64,000 nt of DNA from Streptomyces sp. LX-29 (GCF_029541745.1 NZ_CP089746.1:3472001-3536000), one strand, 5' to 3'; positions 8,264 through 16,845 are shown, counted from the stretch's first letter. Translations and numbers: made by a program. Notes: generated by a model not told the origin, from the letters alone.

Positions 8264-9586
8264 ATGATCCACCCGACTACCCGCGTACTGGTCGCTGACC
8301 TGCGAGAACATATCGGCCAGACCGTTTCGATCTCAGGCTGGGTGAACACTCTCCGCCTGCAGCGCAAGATGCAGTTCGTCCTCGTGCGGGACCACACCGG
8401 CATGGCCCAGGTGACGCACAAGCGCGGCGGAGAAGGCGGCGAGCTGGAGGAACAGCTTGAGCACCTCACCGCCGAGTCCGCCGTACGGATTGTCGGCCGG
8501 GTAGTCGACAACCCGGTGGTCAAGCTCGGCGGTCTGGAGATCGTCCCGGAGTCGGTCGAGGTCCTGAACCGGGCCGAGACCCCGCTGCCGATCGACGAGC
8601 AGACAGGGCTGGAGCAGCGCCTCGACTGGCGCTTCCTGGATGTGCGCAGGCGGCCCACCGCCCAGCTGCTGTTCGCGGTGCAGACCACGCTGGAGCAGGG
8701 GATGCGCGAGTACGCGTATGCCGAGGGCTGCACCGAGATGCACACGCCGAAGCTCATGGGCACTGCTTCGGAGTCCGGTGCCGAGGTCTTCAAGCTCGGA
8801 TACTTCGACCGCTCCGCCTACCTGGCCCAGTCGCCGCAGTTCTACAAGCAGATGGCGATCGCCGCCGGCATCGACCGGGTCTTCGAGATCGGGCCGGTCT
8901 TTCGTGCCGAACCCTCGTTTACCTCGCGGCACGCCACCGAGTTCACCGGTGTCGACGTGGAGCTGGCATGGATCTCCGACGTCGAAGACGTAATGGTCTT
9001 CGAGGAGCAGATGCTCACGCACGCCATCGCGAAGGTCGCCGAGGCACACGGGAAGGCGATCCAGGAGCACTTCGGGGTGGAGGTGGTGGTGCCGCGGACG
9101 CCGTTCCCGCGCGTCACCATGGCTGAGGCGCAGGAGGTCCTGCGGGCCAAGGGCTGGGACCCGGAAGGTGTCAAGGAGGACCTCGACCCGGAGGGTGAGC
9201 GGGGCATCGCCGCGCACATGAAGGAGCAGACCGGGCACGAGTTCGTGTTCGTGACCCACTACCCGACGAGCATTCGGCCCTTCTACCACATGCGGCCCGC
9301 GGACCAGCCGGACGTGACCCTCAGCTTCGACCTGCTGTGGCGGGGGCTGGAGATCACTACCGGCGCCCAGCGCGAGCACCGGTACGACGTGCTGCTCAAG
9401 CAGGCCGCGGAGAAGGGCATGAGTACCGAGCCGATGCGGGACTATCTGAACGCGTTCCGCTACGGGTGTCCGCCGCACGGTGGGCTGGGCATGGGGCTCG
9501 GGCGTGTGCTGATGGTGATGCTTGGCCTGGAGTCGATCCGTGAGGCCACGTTCCTGTTCCGCGGCCCGAACCGGCTCACACCGTAG
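8264..9586 (+). CDS. aspS: Aspartyl-tRNA synthetase, archaeal/eukaryal type (second AspRS)
   Basis: Class II synthetase of 440 residues charging tRNA with aspartate. It has an N-terminal OB-fold anticodon-binding domain (SGWVNTLRLQRKMQFVLVRD, residues 24-43), then the catalytic domain with motif 2 (FEIGPVFRAEPSFTSRHATEF) and motif 3 (GLGMGLGRVLMVMLGL, near residues 414-429). The length and the absence of the roughly 150-residue GAD insertion mark it as the archaeal/eukaryal class. Typical bacterial AspRS, which Streptomyces also has, is near 590 residues. It is therefore probably a supplementary enzyme. Whether it also charges tRNA-Asn cannot be decided by eye. The start ATG at 8264 has GGAGG seven bases upstream, inside the T-box sequestrator. 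It converges with a radical SAM operon. Confidence 0.93.
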   Translation: MIHPTTRVLVADLREHIGQTVSISGWVNTLRLQRKMQFVLVRDHTGMAQVTHKRGGEGGELEEQLEHLTAESAVRIVGRVVDNPVVKLGGLEIVPESVEVLNRAETPLPIDEQTGLEQRLDWRFLDVRRRPTAQLLFAVQTTLEQGMREYAYAEGCTEMHTPKLMGTASESGAEVFKLGYFDRSAYLAQSPQFYKQMAIAAGIDRVFEIGPVFRAEPSFTSRHATEFTGVDVELAWISDVEDVMVFEEQMLTHAIAKVAEAHGKAIQEHFGVEVVVPRTPFPRVTMAEAQEVLRAKGWDPEGVKEDLDPEGERGIAAHMKEQTGHEFVFVTHYPTSIRPFYHMRPADQPDVTLSFDLLWRGLEITTGAQREHRYDVLLKQAAEKGMSTEPMRDYLNAFRYGCPPHGGLGMGLGRVLMVMLGLESIREATFLFRGPNRLTP

Positions 9587-9612
9587 GGCCCGGCCGCGCG
9601 GGCGGCAACGTG

Positions 9613-9651
9613 CTGGGCTGTGCCAACGGGTTCGTCGTTGGCACAGCCCAG
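9613..9651. terminator. Bidirectional hairpin terminator between aspS and the cupin gene
   Basis: A perfect 16-bp stem, CTGGGCTGTGCCAACG (9613-9628) and its complement (9636-9651), encloses a 7-nt loop. It lies 26 bp after the aspS stop and 11 bp before the stop of the convergent cupin gene, so it can end transcripts from both sides. There is no long T-tract, as is usual in Streptomyces. Confidence 0.85.
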
Positions 9652-9662
9652 GTCTGACGGGA

Positions 9663-10454
9663 TCAGTAGCGAGTGGTGCGGAGGTCCCGCAGCCACGCCT
9701 CATCGGGGTGGTCGTCCCAGTAGCGGCGCAGGGCGAGCTCCCGTTCCGCGTAGCCGCCCTGGTGGCAGAGGCCGCCGTGGGAGATGGTGACGCTCATGGC
9801 CAGGGATGATTCGGCCGCGACCCAGTGCGGCGTAAGGGCGTGGCTCCACAGCAGATCGCCCGGTTCCATACGTACGGACAGGCGGTCAGCGGGGTCGTGT
9901 GGCGGCGGCTCCTCGGCGGTCGTCTCTCCGATGACCGCCGCCTCGGCCGGCAGGACGCGGTCCGGGTCCCGGTAGCCGTGGAAGGTCTTGGTGCCTTCCA
10001 CCTGCCACACCAGGCCGTGTGAGTTGTCGTTGTGGTACGTGGAGGAGCGGCCGGCGGTTGAGATGAAGAGGATGGGCGCGCACCGGTGCCACGTGAATCC
10101 CAGGGACGAGAGGAACGTCCGCCAGGGGATCATGACCTGTTCCTGGAAGCCGTGCAGCAGCCCGTCGTAGAAACGGCTGAGGTTGAAGTGCACGAGACGG
10201 AAGGGCCATCTGGCGATCTCGCTGGCCGGGGTGTCGCGGAAGGCAGCCGTGCGGTCCATACGGATGGCCCAGTCGTCGTCCCCCAGGATCGTGAATCGGA
10301 CTTCGTCGTCCTGCCGGATGGCGTCGAGGACGTCGATGGCCTCGGGGAACTCGAATCCGATCGGGGCGATGTCGCTGGCGAGCCGGAAGTTCGGCGGCGT
10401 TCGCCATCTCTCAGTGAATTCGGCGGGCGTGGTGACGCTGACGGCGGTGGACAT
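9663..10454 (-). CDS. JmjC/cupin-like Fe(II)/2-oxoglutarate-type oxygenase
   Basis: Protein of 263 residues with a cupin-fold oxygenase signature. A metal-binding HxD motif (H141-N-D143 in STYHNDNSHGLVW) and a distal histidine (H210 in SHALTPHW, preceded by MEPGDLLW) match the HxD...H triad of the RoxA/JmjC-like cupin_8 group, which hydroxylates proteins or peptides. The phrase GLVWQVEGTKTFHGY is typical of these enzymes. The start was set at ATG 10454, where GAGG lies 8 nt upstream. It is the last gene of a four-gene minus-strand operon, 17 bp after the second radical SAM gene. Hydroxylation of a substrate processed by the two radical SAM enzymes is inferred from context only. Confidence 0.8.
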   Translation of the reverse strand: MSTAVSVTTPAEFTERWRTPPNFRLASDIAPIGFEFPEAIDVLDAIRQDDEVRFTILGDDDWAIRMDRTAAFRDTPASEIARWPFRLVHFNLSRFYDGLLHGFQEQVMIPWRTFLSSLGFTWHRCAPILFISTAGRSSTYHNDNSHGLVWQVEGTKTFHGYRDPDRVLPAEAAVIGETTAEEPPPHDPADRLSVRMEPGDLLWSHALTPHWVAAESSLAMSVTISHGGLCHQGGYAERELALRRYWDDHPDEAWLRDLRTTRY

Positions 10455-10471
10455 CGGGGCCTCGCAGAAGG

Positions 10472-11368
10472 TCAGGTGTCGGCACGGCAGATGGCTGCGC
10501 AGTCCGGCGTGGTCCAGTCCTGCGTGCCGCGGGCGAGGAAGCTGGCGACGTCGGAGCGGGGTGCGTGAACGGGGACTCCGGACCGGCTGTACGGGCACCG
10601 TCGTAGCTCGCCGCCGGATGAGACGTAGAGGGCGGCGGAGCGGCATGGGTGCTGCCGTTCCGGGTAAAGCTGCATGGCACGCAGAGCGACGAGGTGCTCT
10701 TGGAACCGCGGGCTGAGCCGGATGTAGCGGCCGAGGAGGTCGGCATCGGCCCTGTGCTGCCGGACGTAGGCGTCGAGCGACAGTGCTTCGCGGGTGCGGG
10801 CCTTCTCGTCGAAGGTCACGGGGCTGAGCTGGATGTTGATGTCCTTATCGCTCAGCAGCTGGTGGATCTCACGGCACTCTTCGGCCATGACCTGCCAGTA
10901 CGTGAGGTGAAGCACCCTAACCGGGGTCTCGATCTCCGCCAGGACCGAGACCCCGGATGCCACCGACCGCGTCGTGCGCCCCAGTCGCATCGCCCCAGCA
11001 GAGTCTGCGGAGACAGTGACGTTTGTCAGCAGGTGCGAGACCTCCGCCAGGCGGGTGACCTCGGCCGAGGTGCGGGCCGAGGTCACCACCGACACGGGCA
11101 TGCCGAACTGGTGGGCGAGCCGGACGAGCTGGCGCAGCTCGGGGTGGTGCGTGGGCTCGCCGCCGGTCAGGCATACGCCCTCGACGCCGATCTCCTTGAG
11201 CCGGGAGAGTGCCCGAGTAAAGGTCGCGATGTCGAGGAACCCGTGGGCGCGGTCGGTGCGAAAGCAGAAGCCGCACGCGACCGCGCAGTGCCCGGCCGTA
11301 CTGATAAGCGCCGTGCGGAAGGGAGGGTGCGTCGGTGTAGCACGCTCGGGCACGGTTTCAGTACTCAC
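10472..11368 (-). CDS. Radical SAM enzyme with C-terminal cysteine-rich extension
   Basis: Protein of 298 residues. The radical SAM [4Fe-4S] motif is C28-x3-C32-x2-C35 (HCAVACGFCF), and the SAM-binding GGE motif follows (CLTGGEPTHHPEL). C-terminal cysteines (HPCRSAAL, LRRCPYS, CAAICRADT) suggest a twitch/SPASM-like auxiliary cluster region. The GTG start at 11368 overlaps the TGA of the upstream SPASM gene by 4 bp (GTGA), so translation is coupled. Two different radical SAM proteins in one operon suggest successive modifications of one substrate, or a maturase with a partner. The reaction cannot be predicted. A longer open frame continues upstream of 11368 but is an antisense-composition artefact over the SPASM gene. 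Confidence 0.85.
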   Translation of the reverse strand: MSTETVPERATPTHPPFRTALISTAGHCAVACGFCFRTDRAHGFLDIATFTRALSRLKEIGVEGVCLTGGEPTHHPELRQLVRLAHQFGMPVSVVTSARTSAEVTRLAEVSHLLTNVTVSADSAGAMRLGRTTRSVASGVSVLAEIETPVRVLHLTYWQVMAEECREIHQLLSDKDINIQLSPVTFDEKARTREALSLDAYVRQHRADADLLGRYIRLSPRFQEHLVALRAMQLYPERQHPCRSAALYVSSGGELRRCPYSRSGVPVHAPRSDVASFLARGTQDWTTPDCAAICRADT

Positions 11369-12666
11369 TGCACCCCCGTGCTGTCCCAAGCGGCAATCTC
11401 GACTGTGCTGGTGTAGAAGGCGCACATCTCCGGATCGGGTGCCTCCGCGCCGACCAGGGCCTGCTCGTTCCGGGACGGGCCACCGCAGATGGCGATCGCG
11501 GGGCAGTCCGCACATGCGGCGTACGGCGCGACCTTCTTCGCAATCGTGCTCAGCAGTTCGGGGTGGTAGCGCAGTTCGTTGAGCGTGTGGATGAAGCTGG
11601 GTTCGGTGAAGTTGATGTCGCAAAGGCTGACCCGATGACCTGGCAGGAGGGCCGCGTTGAGGCTGCGGTCGCCCTGCATGTGGTCGAAGAGCATGGGGCG
11701 GCGCGTGTCCAGGGCCTGGAAGGCGCGGTCGAGTACGGAGAAGAGCATGCCGCCCTTGCTCAGGGCGACGAGCCGGGCTTCGTAGAGCTCTCGGGCCAGG
11801 TCCCTTCCCTTCACCAGCCAGCGTCCGCGCGAGGGGATGGGCGTGTTGGCGTAGATGAACTTGAGCCCCAGCTCGTCGATGATCCACGACACGGTTTCGC
11901 CGAGACGCCCGATGTTGGCGGCGGTAGGCGTGAGGTTGCACCCGACGTAGAGGCCATCGGCCTCCAGCAGACGGCGCACATTGGTCCGGATGCGGTCGTC
12001 GGCCGGCTGACCGCCGAGGAGCTTGCGGTTGGCGGAGTTGACCGCTGGAGGGCCGTCGATGGAGATGCCGATCCCGTACTGATAGCGCAGGAAATGGTCC
12101 AGCATCTCGTCTGTCAGACGGGCGCCGTTGGTGACGACGGTGCGTCGGATGCGCTTCACTCGGTGCCGGGAGGCCAGGTGGTCGGCGAGTTCGTCGCCGT
12201 AGCGCATGAGGTCGAAGCGGATGGTCGGCTCGCCGCCGAACCACTGGATGGAGACTTCCTCCTGGCCGGCGTTCTGCTCGAAGAGGTAGGCCAGCCCCTC
12301 GGCGAGCTCCTCCTGCGTCATGTCCGGCTTGCCCGTGTTGGTGTCGACGAAGCAGTACGAGCAGGCCATGTTGCACCGGTCGGTAAGCACCACACGGAGG
12401 CCGCTGATCCGGCGCGGTGTCGGGTCGAGGTCGAGGTCTCGGAGTCGGTGGCGGAGTGCTTCACGCCGGTCAACGATCGGGCCGTCCGGCGTGAAGCCAA
12501 GCTCGGAGAGAGCGTCGTGGGTCGCGGTCGGGGGAACCGCGGAGAGGTCGGCGACCTCTCCGCGGTTGAGGTACACGCTGTCCAGCTCGACCGGGTCGAG
12601 GAGTACGGACTCCCCTTCCCGGTCGTACTGAACGTACTTCCCCCACAGAAGGCGGGAGGCGGCCAT
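11365..12666 (-). CDS. Radical SAM/SPASM domain protein, putative peptide or protein maturase
   Basis: Protein of 433 residues. Residues 1-85 form an N-terminal region without cysteines, possibly a substrate-recognition module. The radical SAM domain follows with C98-x3-C102-x2-C105 (DRCNMACSYCFVDT) and the SAM-binding stretch IQWFGGEPTIRF. The C-terminal SPASM region contains C in SLCDINF and the cluster YAACADCPAIAICGGPSRN plus a final C (MCAFYTS), the expected auxiliary iron-sulfur ligands. Such enzymes make thioether, C-C or C-O crosslinks or epimerise residues in ribosomal peptides and proteins. It starts 5 bp after the stop of the 118-residue protein, its most likely partner or substrate. 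Family assignment is firm; substrate and chemistry are unknown. Confidence 0.9.
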   Translation of the reverse strand: MAASRLLWGKYVQYDREGESVLLDPVELDSVYLNRGEVADLSAVPPTATHDALSELGFTPDGPIVDRREALRHRLRDLDLDPTPRRISGLRVVLTDRCNMACSYCFVDTNTGKPDMTQEELAEGLAYLFEQNAGQEEVSIQWFGGEPTIRFDLMRYGDELADHLASRHRVKRIRRTVVTNGARLTDEMLDHFLRYQYGIGISIDGPPAVNSANRKLLGGQPADDRIRTNVRRLLEADGLYVGCNLTPTAANIGRLGETVSWIIDELGLKFIYANTPIPSRGRWLVKGRDLARELYEARLVALSKGGMLFSVLDRAFQALDTRRPMLFDHMQGDRSLNAALLPGHRVSLCDINFTEPSFIHTLNELRYHPELLSTIAKKVAPYAACADCPAIAICGGPSRNEQALVGAEAPDPEMCAFYTSTVEIAAWDSTGVQ

Positions 12667-12671
12667 GATGA

Positions 12672-13028
12672 TCAGGCCGCTCCCTCTGCGGCGATACCGA
12701 GGTCCGCCATGGACGTGCGAACGACTTCCTCGTAGCGGGCCTGCAGGTCGGCTGTGGCAGCAGGGGAGCCGCCGTCCGCCAGAACGATGACGCCGGGCAG
12801 GCTCGGGTTCGGGGCGATGACGGCGATCCCCGCGGGCTCGGTGCTGATCGCCATGATCGCTCCCTCGACCGGAACCCAGTCCAGTCCGTCCTTCACGGCC
12901 TCCATGATCTGGCGCTGCCGGTCCTGGAAGGAGGCACGCTCGCCCATCCAGACGCCGGCCTTGCTCTTGGAGTCCACGACATCCGCGTAGATGAGGTGAT
13001 CATTCTTGCTGCGACGTGGTGTCGGCAT
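12672..13028 (-). CDS. Small uncharacterised protein heading the radical SAM operon
   Basis: Protein of 118 residues that I do not recognise. The ATG at 13028 has a good ribosome binding site (GGAGAGG, then TAGGAC). It has a basic N-terminus (MPTPRRSKNDH), an amphipathic middle and a short hydrophobic stretch (GIAVIAPNPSLPGVIVLADG), and ends in a helical acidic tail (MADLGIAAEGAA). There are no cysteines and no obvious leader/core junction or repeated core motif. As first gene, 5 bp from a SPASM enzyme, it could be the substrate protein, a docking partner or an unrelated stress protein. Length and composition argue against a classical short RiPP precursor. Confidence 0.75.
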   Translation of the reverse strand: MPTPRRSKNDHLIYADVVDSKSKAGVWMGERASFQDRQRQIMEAVKDGLDWVPVEGAIMAISTEPAGIAVIAPNPSLPGVIVLADGGSPAATADLQARYEEVVRTSMADLGIAAEGAA

Positions 13029-13292
13029 GTCCTACCTCTCCGTCGGTTCCGGAGCCTTCGTGCTCCGCGGTCAGCAGACTGCCGGGGCGCGCTGGTCAGC
13101 GGGCTGTCGTAGCGCCGCACCCATGTAGAACCACCGCCGACATGGGGACACGGTCGCGCCTGTGCCGGCTCACGCCGGTCTGGAGGCCGGACTGTCGAAC
13201 TGGTGCTGAACTCCCGTCGCAGGAAGGCCGTACGTCGCTGGTCAGCGCGTCCTACGCTGTTACCGTCGTTGAGGTCGGTCGAAGGAGCTTCG
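13029..13292. promoter_or_regulatory. Divergent promoter region, radical SAM operon and STAND gene
   Basis: This 264-bp gap separates the minus-strand radical SAM operon from the plus-strand STAND gene and must hold both promoters. On the plus strand the best landmark is the ribosome binding site GAAGGAG at 13281-13287 before the GTG at 13293. I see no strong paired consensus promoter and no long palindrome. Confidence 0.4.
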
Positions 13293-16200
13293 GTGGGCAC
13301 GGTGCAGCGCTGGACAGGCGAAGAGGCGCGAGCACTACGGCAGGCGACGCGTCAGAGCGTGCGCCGCTTCGCCGCCTACCTCGGCGTCAGCGATCGGACG
13401 GTGTCCAATTGGGAGGCCCGGGGCAAGGAGATCGTTCTGGCACCGGACTCTCAGGCGTTATTGGACACGGCCCTGGAGCGGAGTGACGCGGATGTCCAGC
13501 AGCGTTTCTGGGGATCCGTTGGTGCTCCGATACCCGCTCCCGCGGCCGCACCGGACAACCACCTCCCGATACCCGTTCCGGAGCCCGGCTTGGTGCACAG
13601 GTCAGACGATTTCGAGGGTCTCGTCGCCGTTCTGCGAGAGGCGTCGGCGGCTGACGGCATCGCCACCGTGGCAGTCTGCGGCCCCGGAGGCTTCGGGAAG
13701 ACGACGCTGGCGACCCAGGTCTGCCACGATCCCCGGATTCGGGAATCCTTCTCCGAGATCTTGTGGGTGGAAACCGGCGAAGGGTGCACGGCGGCCAGAG
13801 TCGTCGAGCTGATCTCCGACCTCTGTGTCCACCTGGACGGCAGTCGCCCAGCGCTGACGGATCCGGAACAGGCCGGCTTCCACCTGGCACGCCTGCTCCA
13901 AGGGCGCCAAGCCCTCCTGGTGATCGACAATGTCTGGTCCGCCGCCGATCTCGGGCCGTTCCTGCTGGGCGGGGAAGACTGCGTGCGGCTCGTCACCACG
14001 CGGAACGTCCGCGTGTGCCCCACCGCTGCTCGTGTCGTACGGCTGGGCCCCATGACGTCGAGCGAGATCAGCGAACTGCTCACCCGTAATGTCGGAGCCC
14101 TGAAGTATCCCGAAGCCGCTCGACTCGCCGATGTCTGTGGCGGCTGGCCGCTGTTGGCGGCGATCGTGGGGGCGAATGTCTCGCAGGATGTGGTCGCCGG
14201 CGCGTCGGCTGCACGCGTAGCCACGGAGGCCAGCGAGGTGATCCGCACGTACGGTCCCCAGGCTTTCGATGTATGGGACTCGGACCAGCGGAAGAACGCG
14301 ATCGGGCAGGCCCTCGCATCCAGCCTGCGTAGCCTCGACGAGAACGTCTCGATCGGCGGGATTTCGGGCCTACGGGACAGATACCTCTCCCTGGCGATCT
14401 TTCCACCAGCGGCGCCCATCCCTGTGTCGGTACTTGCCCACTGGTGGCACACCACGCACGGCTGGTCTCCCCACGTCGTACGGCAGTTCTGTCGGGTCCT
14501 GTCGGACCGCTCCCTCGTCAGCGCCTATCTCGCTGATCGGGATGCCATCGTGCTTCACGACGTGTTCCGCTCCTACTTGCGCCACCTGGTCGGGGACCAC
14601 TGGGCCGCGCTCCACCGGTCCTTGGTCGAGGCGTACCGGCAGATCACGGACGGCGGGTGGGAGACGCTAGGTGACGCCCACACCTATCTGTGGCGGCATC
14701 TCCCCTATCACCTGCGTGAAGCTGATCTCGACGCTGAGCTGGTCAGTCTCCTGGCGTCCCCCTCGTACGTCTTGCGCAAGGTCAGCCGAGTCGGTCACCA
14801 AGCACTGACAGCGGACGCGGCCGTACTGGACGCCCTGCCCCGGAGGCATGAGGACACCCATCCACAGCACCAGGTCTGGAACACGGCACGCATGATGGCC
14901 GGCGCCGGGTATCTCCTGAGCGGTCTGGAGAAGCCAGCGGACCTCGCTTCAACGCTCTCCATCGTGCTCCGCCGGTCGCCGCTACCTGCTTCGGCCCAGG
15001 CTCTTGATCACGTCACCGGATCCGGGCCCGTGCTTGAGGCGAAGTGGCTGCTGCCGCCTGAAGACGCCGCGCCGGAGTCCGTGGCCCCCGGGCACGTAGG
15101 CGCCGTCGTAAGCGTCTCCGTGGTGCGCAACCTCGTGGTCTCGGGCGGGGAAGACGGAGTGGTCAGGCTGTGGGACCTCGACACCGGTCGGTTCCTACGA
15201 GCTCATCAGGCCCACACCGGCTGGGTATTCGCCACCGCGCTGTCCCCGGACGGTCTCACCATCGCGTCGGCAGGAGACGATGCGGTGATCCGGCTCTGGC
15301 GGACCGACACCGGTGACCCTCTCGGTGTGCTGACGGGTCACACCCGTCGCATCCGCGGCCTCGCCTTCTCCTCCTCTGGCTCCGTCCTCGTCTCGGGAGC
15401 TGAGGACGGAGCCGTATGCGCATGGGACACGGACCGACTCGTACTTATGCGCAAGATGCATACGGCCGGGACTCCGATGTGGTCCGTGGCGATCGGCGGA
15501 GAGTCCGACTCGGCGGTGGCCGCGGTTGGCGAAGACGAGTTCGTCCGCCTCTTCGACCTCACCACCGGCCGTCTCCTGGATGAACGCGCGGCGCACCGCG
15601 ACTGGGTGCGTACCGTGGCGTTCGCCCCGGGCTCTTCTCTGCTGGCATCCGGCTCCGGTGATCGCTCCGTACTCGTATGGAACACGGCCGACGGACAACT
15701 GGCGCCCATACGCCGGATCGCCGACCTGAAGGCTCGTGTGCGCTCCGTCACCCTGTCCCCGCGTGCCGAGGTCGCCATCGCCGCCACCGAAGAACCGAGG
15801 ATCCAGGCGTTCTCGGCAGAGGGCCCAGTCGGCGAGACCCAACTGCCACCTGGTGTCGACTGGGTGCGCTCGGTCGCCCGTACGGACGATGGCAGGGTGA
15901 TCGCAGGCTGCGAGGACGGCGGTGTCCGCGTCTGGAACGCAGGGAGGGGTCAGCTCGAAACGCTGGGCCGCGGGTCGAACACGGTGTGGTCCACGCAGTT
16001 CGCGGCCGATGGGCGTATCGCCGTTGTCGGTGATGGCGCGGGCAACGTAGGGCTCTTCGACGCTTCGACCTCGGCGTTCCGCCGCAGGCTCCCCGCGGGT
16101 CACGGACGTGTGTGGTCTCTGGCGGGCGGTACCCATCACGTGGCGGCGGCGTGCGGCGATGGAACGGTCAGAGTCTGGTCACTGGTCGACACGGGGTGGG

Positions 16201-16820
16201 ACCTCACGCTGAACCAGGACGCCACGCGGACGTGGGCTGTAGCAATGGCCCGATCCGTGCCCCGCCTCGCGGCGAGCACCGGCGACGGGCACATCCGCTG
16301 CTGGGATCTCCCCAGTGGATCACTGCTGTGGAGCCAGGACGTGCATGCCGGCCGTCTGCGGTCGATCGCGTTCGACGACAGCGGAGACCTTCTGGCGGCC
16401 TGCGGTGGCGACGGCTCCGTACGCGTGTGGCATGCCTCGACGGGAGAATTCAGGGGCCGGTTCACCTGTCCCAGCGGGTGGGCTCGTGCGGTCACCGTGG
16501 ACGGACTGGGCAACCGGGTCGCGGTTGGGGCAGGCACTGGCGACATCTCCGTACGCGATCTCCGTACCGACCGGTTCACCGCGCACCTCTCCGGCCATAC
16601 GGGGCGCATCCTCATGCTCGGCTTCACCAGCGATGAAAGCCGTCTGATCTCTGCCGCGGCAGACGGGACCGTACGCCTGTGGGCGCTCGACGATCAGCGG
16701 CAGATCGCCGAGGTCAGGGTGGACGCCTCGCTGCACTGCGCAGCCTTCGACAGCCGGACCGGTGCAGTGCTGGTCGGCAGCGCGGCAGGCGTAGTGGCGC
16801 TGGATATCAAGGACACATGA
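13293..16820 (+). CDS. STAND ATPase: HTH, NB-ARC and about 14 WD40 repeats
   Basis: Protein of 1175 residues in three parts. Residues 1-60 form a helix-turn-helix (RRFAAYLGVSDRTVSNWEARG). Residues about 100-420 are an NB-ARC/STAND ATPase with Walker A GPGGFGKTT (130-138), Walker B LLVIDNV (208-214) and a sensor-like RLVTTRN. After a helical linker, residues about 600-1175 contain roughly 14 WD40 blades, enough for two seven-bladed propellers. STAND proteins oligomerise on ligand binding. Here the propellers would sense and the N-terminal HTH would be the output or DNA-binding arm. GTG 13293 was chosen because GGAG lies at the right distance; an upstream ATG at 13203 lacks a binding site. Codon 56 is TTA (13458-13460), so translation probably needs bldA tRNA. 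Confidence 0.9.
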   Translation: MGTVQRWTGEEARALRQATRQSVRRFAAYLGVSDRTVSNWEARGKEIVLAPDSQALLDTALERSDADVQQRFWGSVGAPIPAPAAAPDNHLPIPVPEPGLVHRSDDFEGLVAVLREASAADGIATVAVCGPGGFGKTTLATQVCHDPRIRESFSEILWVETGEGCTAARVVELISDLCVHLDGSRPALTDPEQAGFHLARLLQGRQALLVIDNVWSAADLGPFLLGGEDCVRLVTTRNVRVCPTAARVVRLGPMTSSEISELLTRNVGALKYPEAARLADVCGGWPLLAAIVGANVSQDVVAGASAARVATEASEVIRTYGPQAFDVWDSDQRKNAIGQALASSLRSLDENVSIGGISGLRDRYLSLAIFPPAAPIPVSVLAHWWHTTHGWSPHVVRQFCRVLSDRSLVSAYLADRDAIVLHDVFRSYLRHLVGDHWAALHRSLVEAYRQITDGGWETLGDAHTYLWRHLPYHLREADLDAELVSLLASPSYVLRKVSRVGHQALTADAAVLDALPRRHEDTHPQHQVWNTARMMAGAGYLLSGLEKPADLASTLSIVLRRSPLPASAQALDHVTGSGPVLEAKWLLPPEDAAPESVAPGHVGAVVSVSVVRNLVVSGGEDGVVRLWDLDTGRFLRAHQAHTGWVFATALSPDGLTIASAGDDAVIRLWRTDTGDPLGVLTGHTRRIRGLAFSSSGSVLVSGAEDGAVCAWDTDRLVLMRKMHTAGTPMWSVAIGGESDSAVAAVGEDEFVRLFDLTTGRLLDERAAHRDWVRTVAFAPGSSLLASGSGDRSVLVWNTADGQLAPIRRIADLKARVRSVTLSPRAEVAIAATEEPRIQAFSAEGPVGETQLPPGVDWVRSVARTDDGRVIAGCEDGGVRVWNAGRGQLETLGRGSNTVWSTQFAADGRIAVVGDGAGNVGLFDASTSAFRRRLPAGHGRVWSLAGGTHHVAAACGDGTVRVWSLVDTGWDLTLNQDATRTWAVAMARSVPRLAASTGDGHIRCWDLPSGSLLWSQDVHAGRLRSIAFDDSGDLLAACGGDGSVRVWHASTGEFRGRFTCPSGWARAVTVDGLGNRVAVGAGTGDISVRDLRTDRFTAHLSGHTGRILMLGFTSDESRLISAAADGTVRLWALDDQRQIAEVRVDASLHCAAFDSRTGAVLVGSAAGVVALDIKDT

Positions 16821-16845
16821 CCGACACGCGAAGGGCTCAGACACC

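Noticed and set aside
8333-9703. Open minus-strand frame over aspS
   Set aside because: Composition is Leu/Arg/Gly/His noise and it mirrors third-position GC bias of aspS; no ribosome binding site.
11369-12376. Upstream extension of the second radical SAM gene
   Set aside because: The extension lies wholly inside the SPASM gene in another frame and is Arg/Pro/His-rich; the GTG at 11368 overlapping the stop is the natural start.
12672-13028. Calling the 118-residue protein a RiPP precursor
   Set aside because: It lacks Cys, a visible leader/core boundary or a repeated core; kept as uncharacterised.
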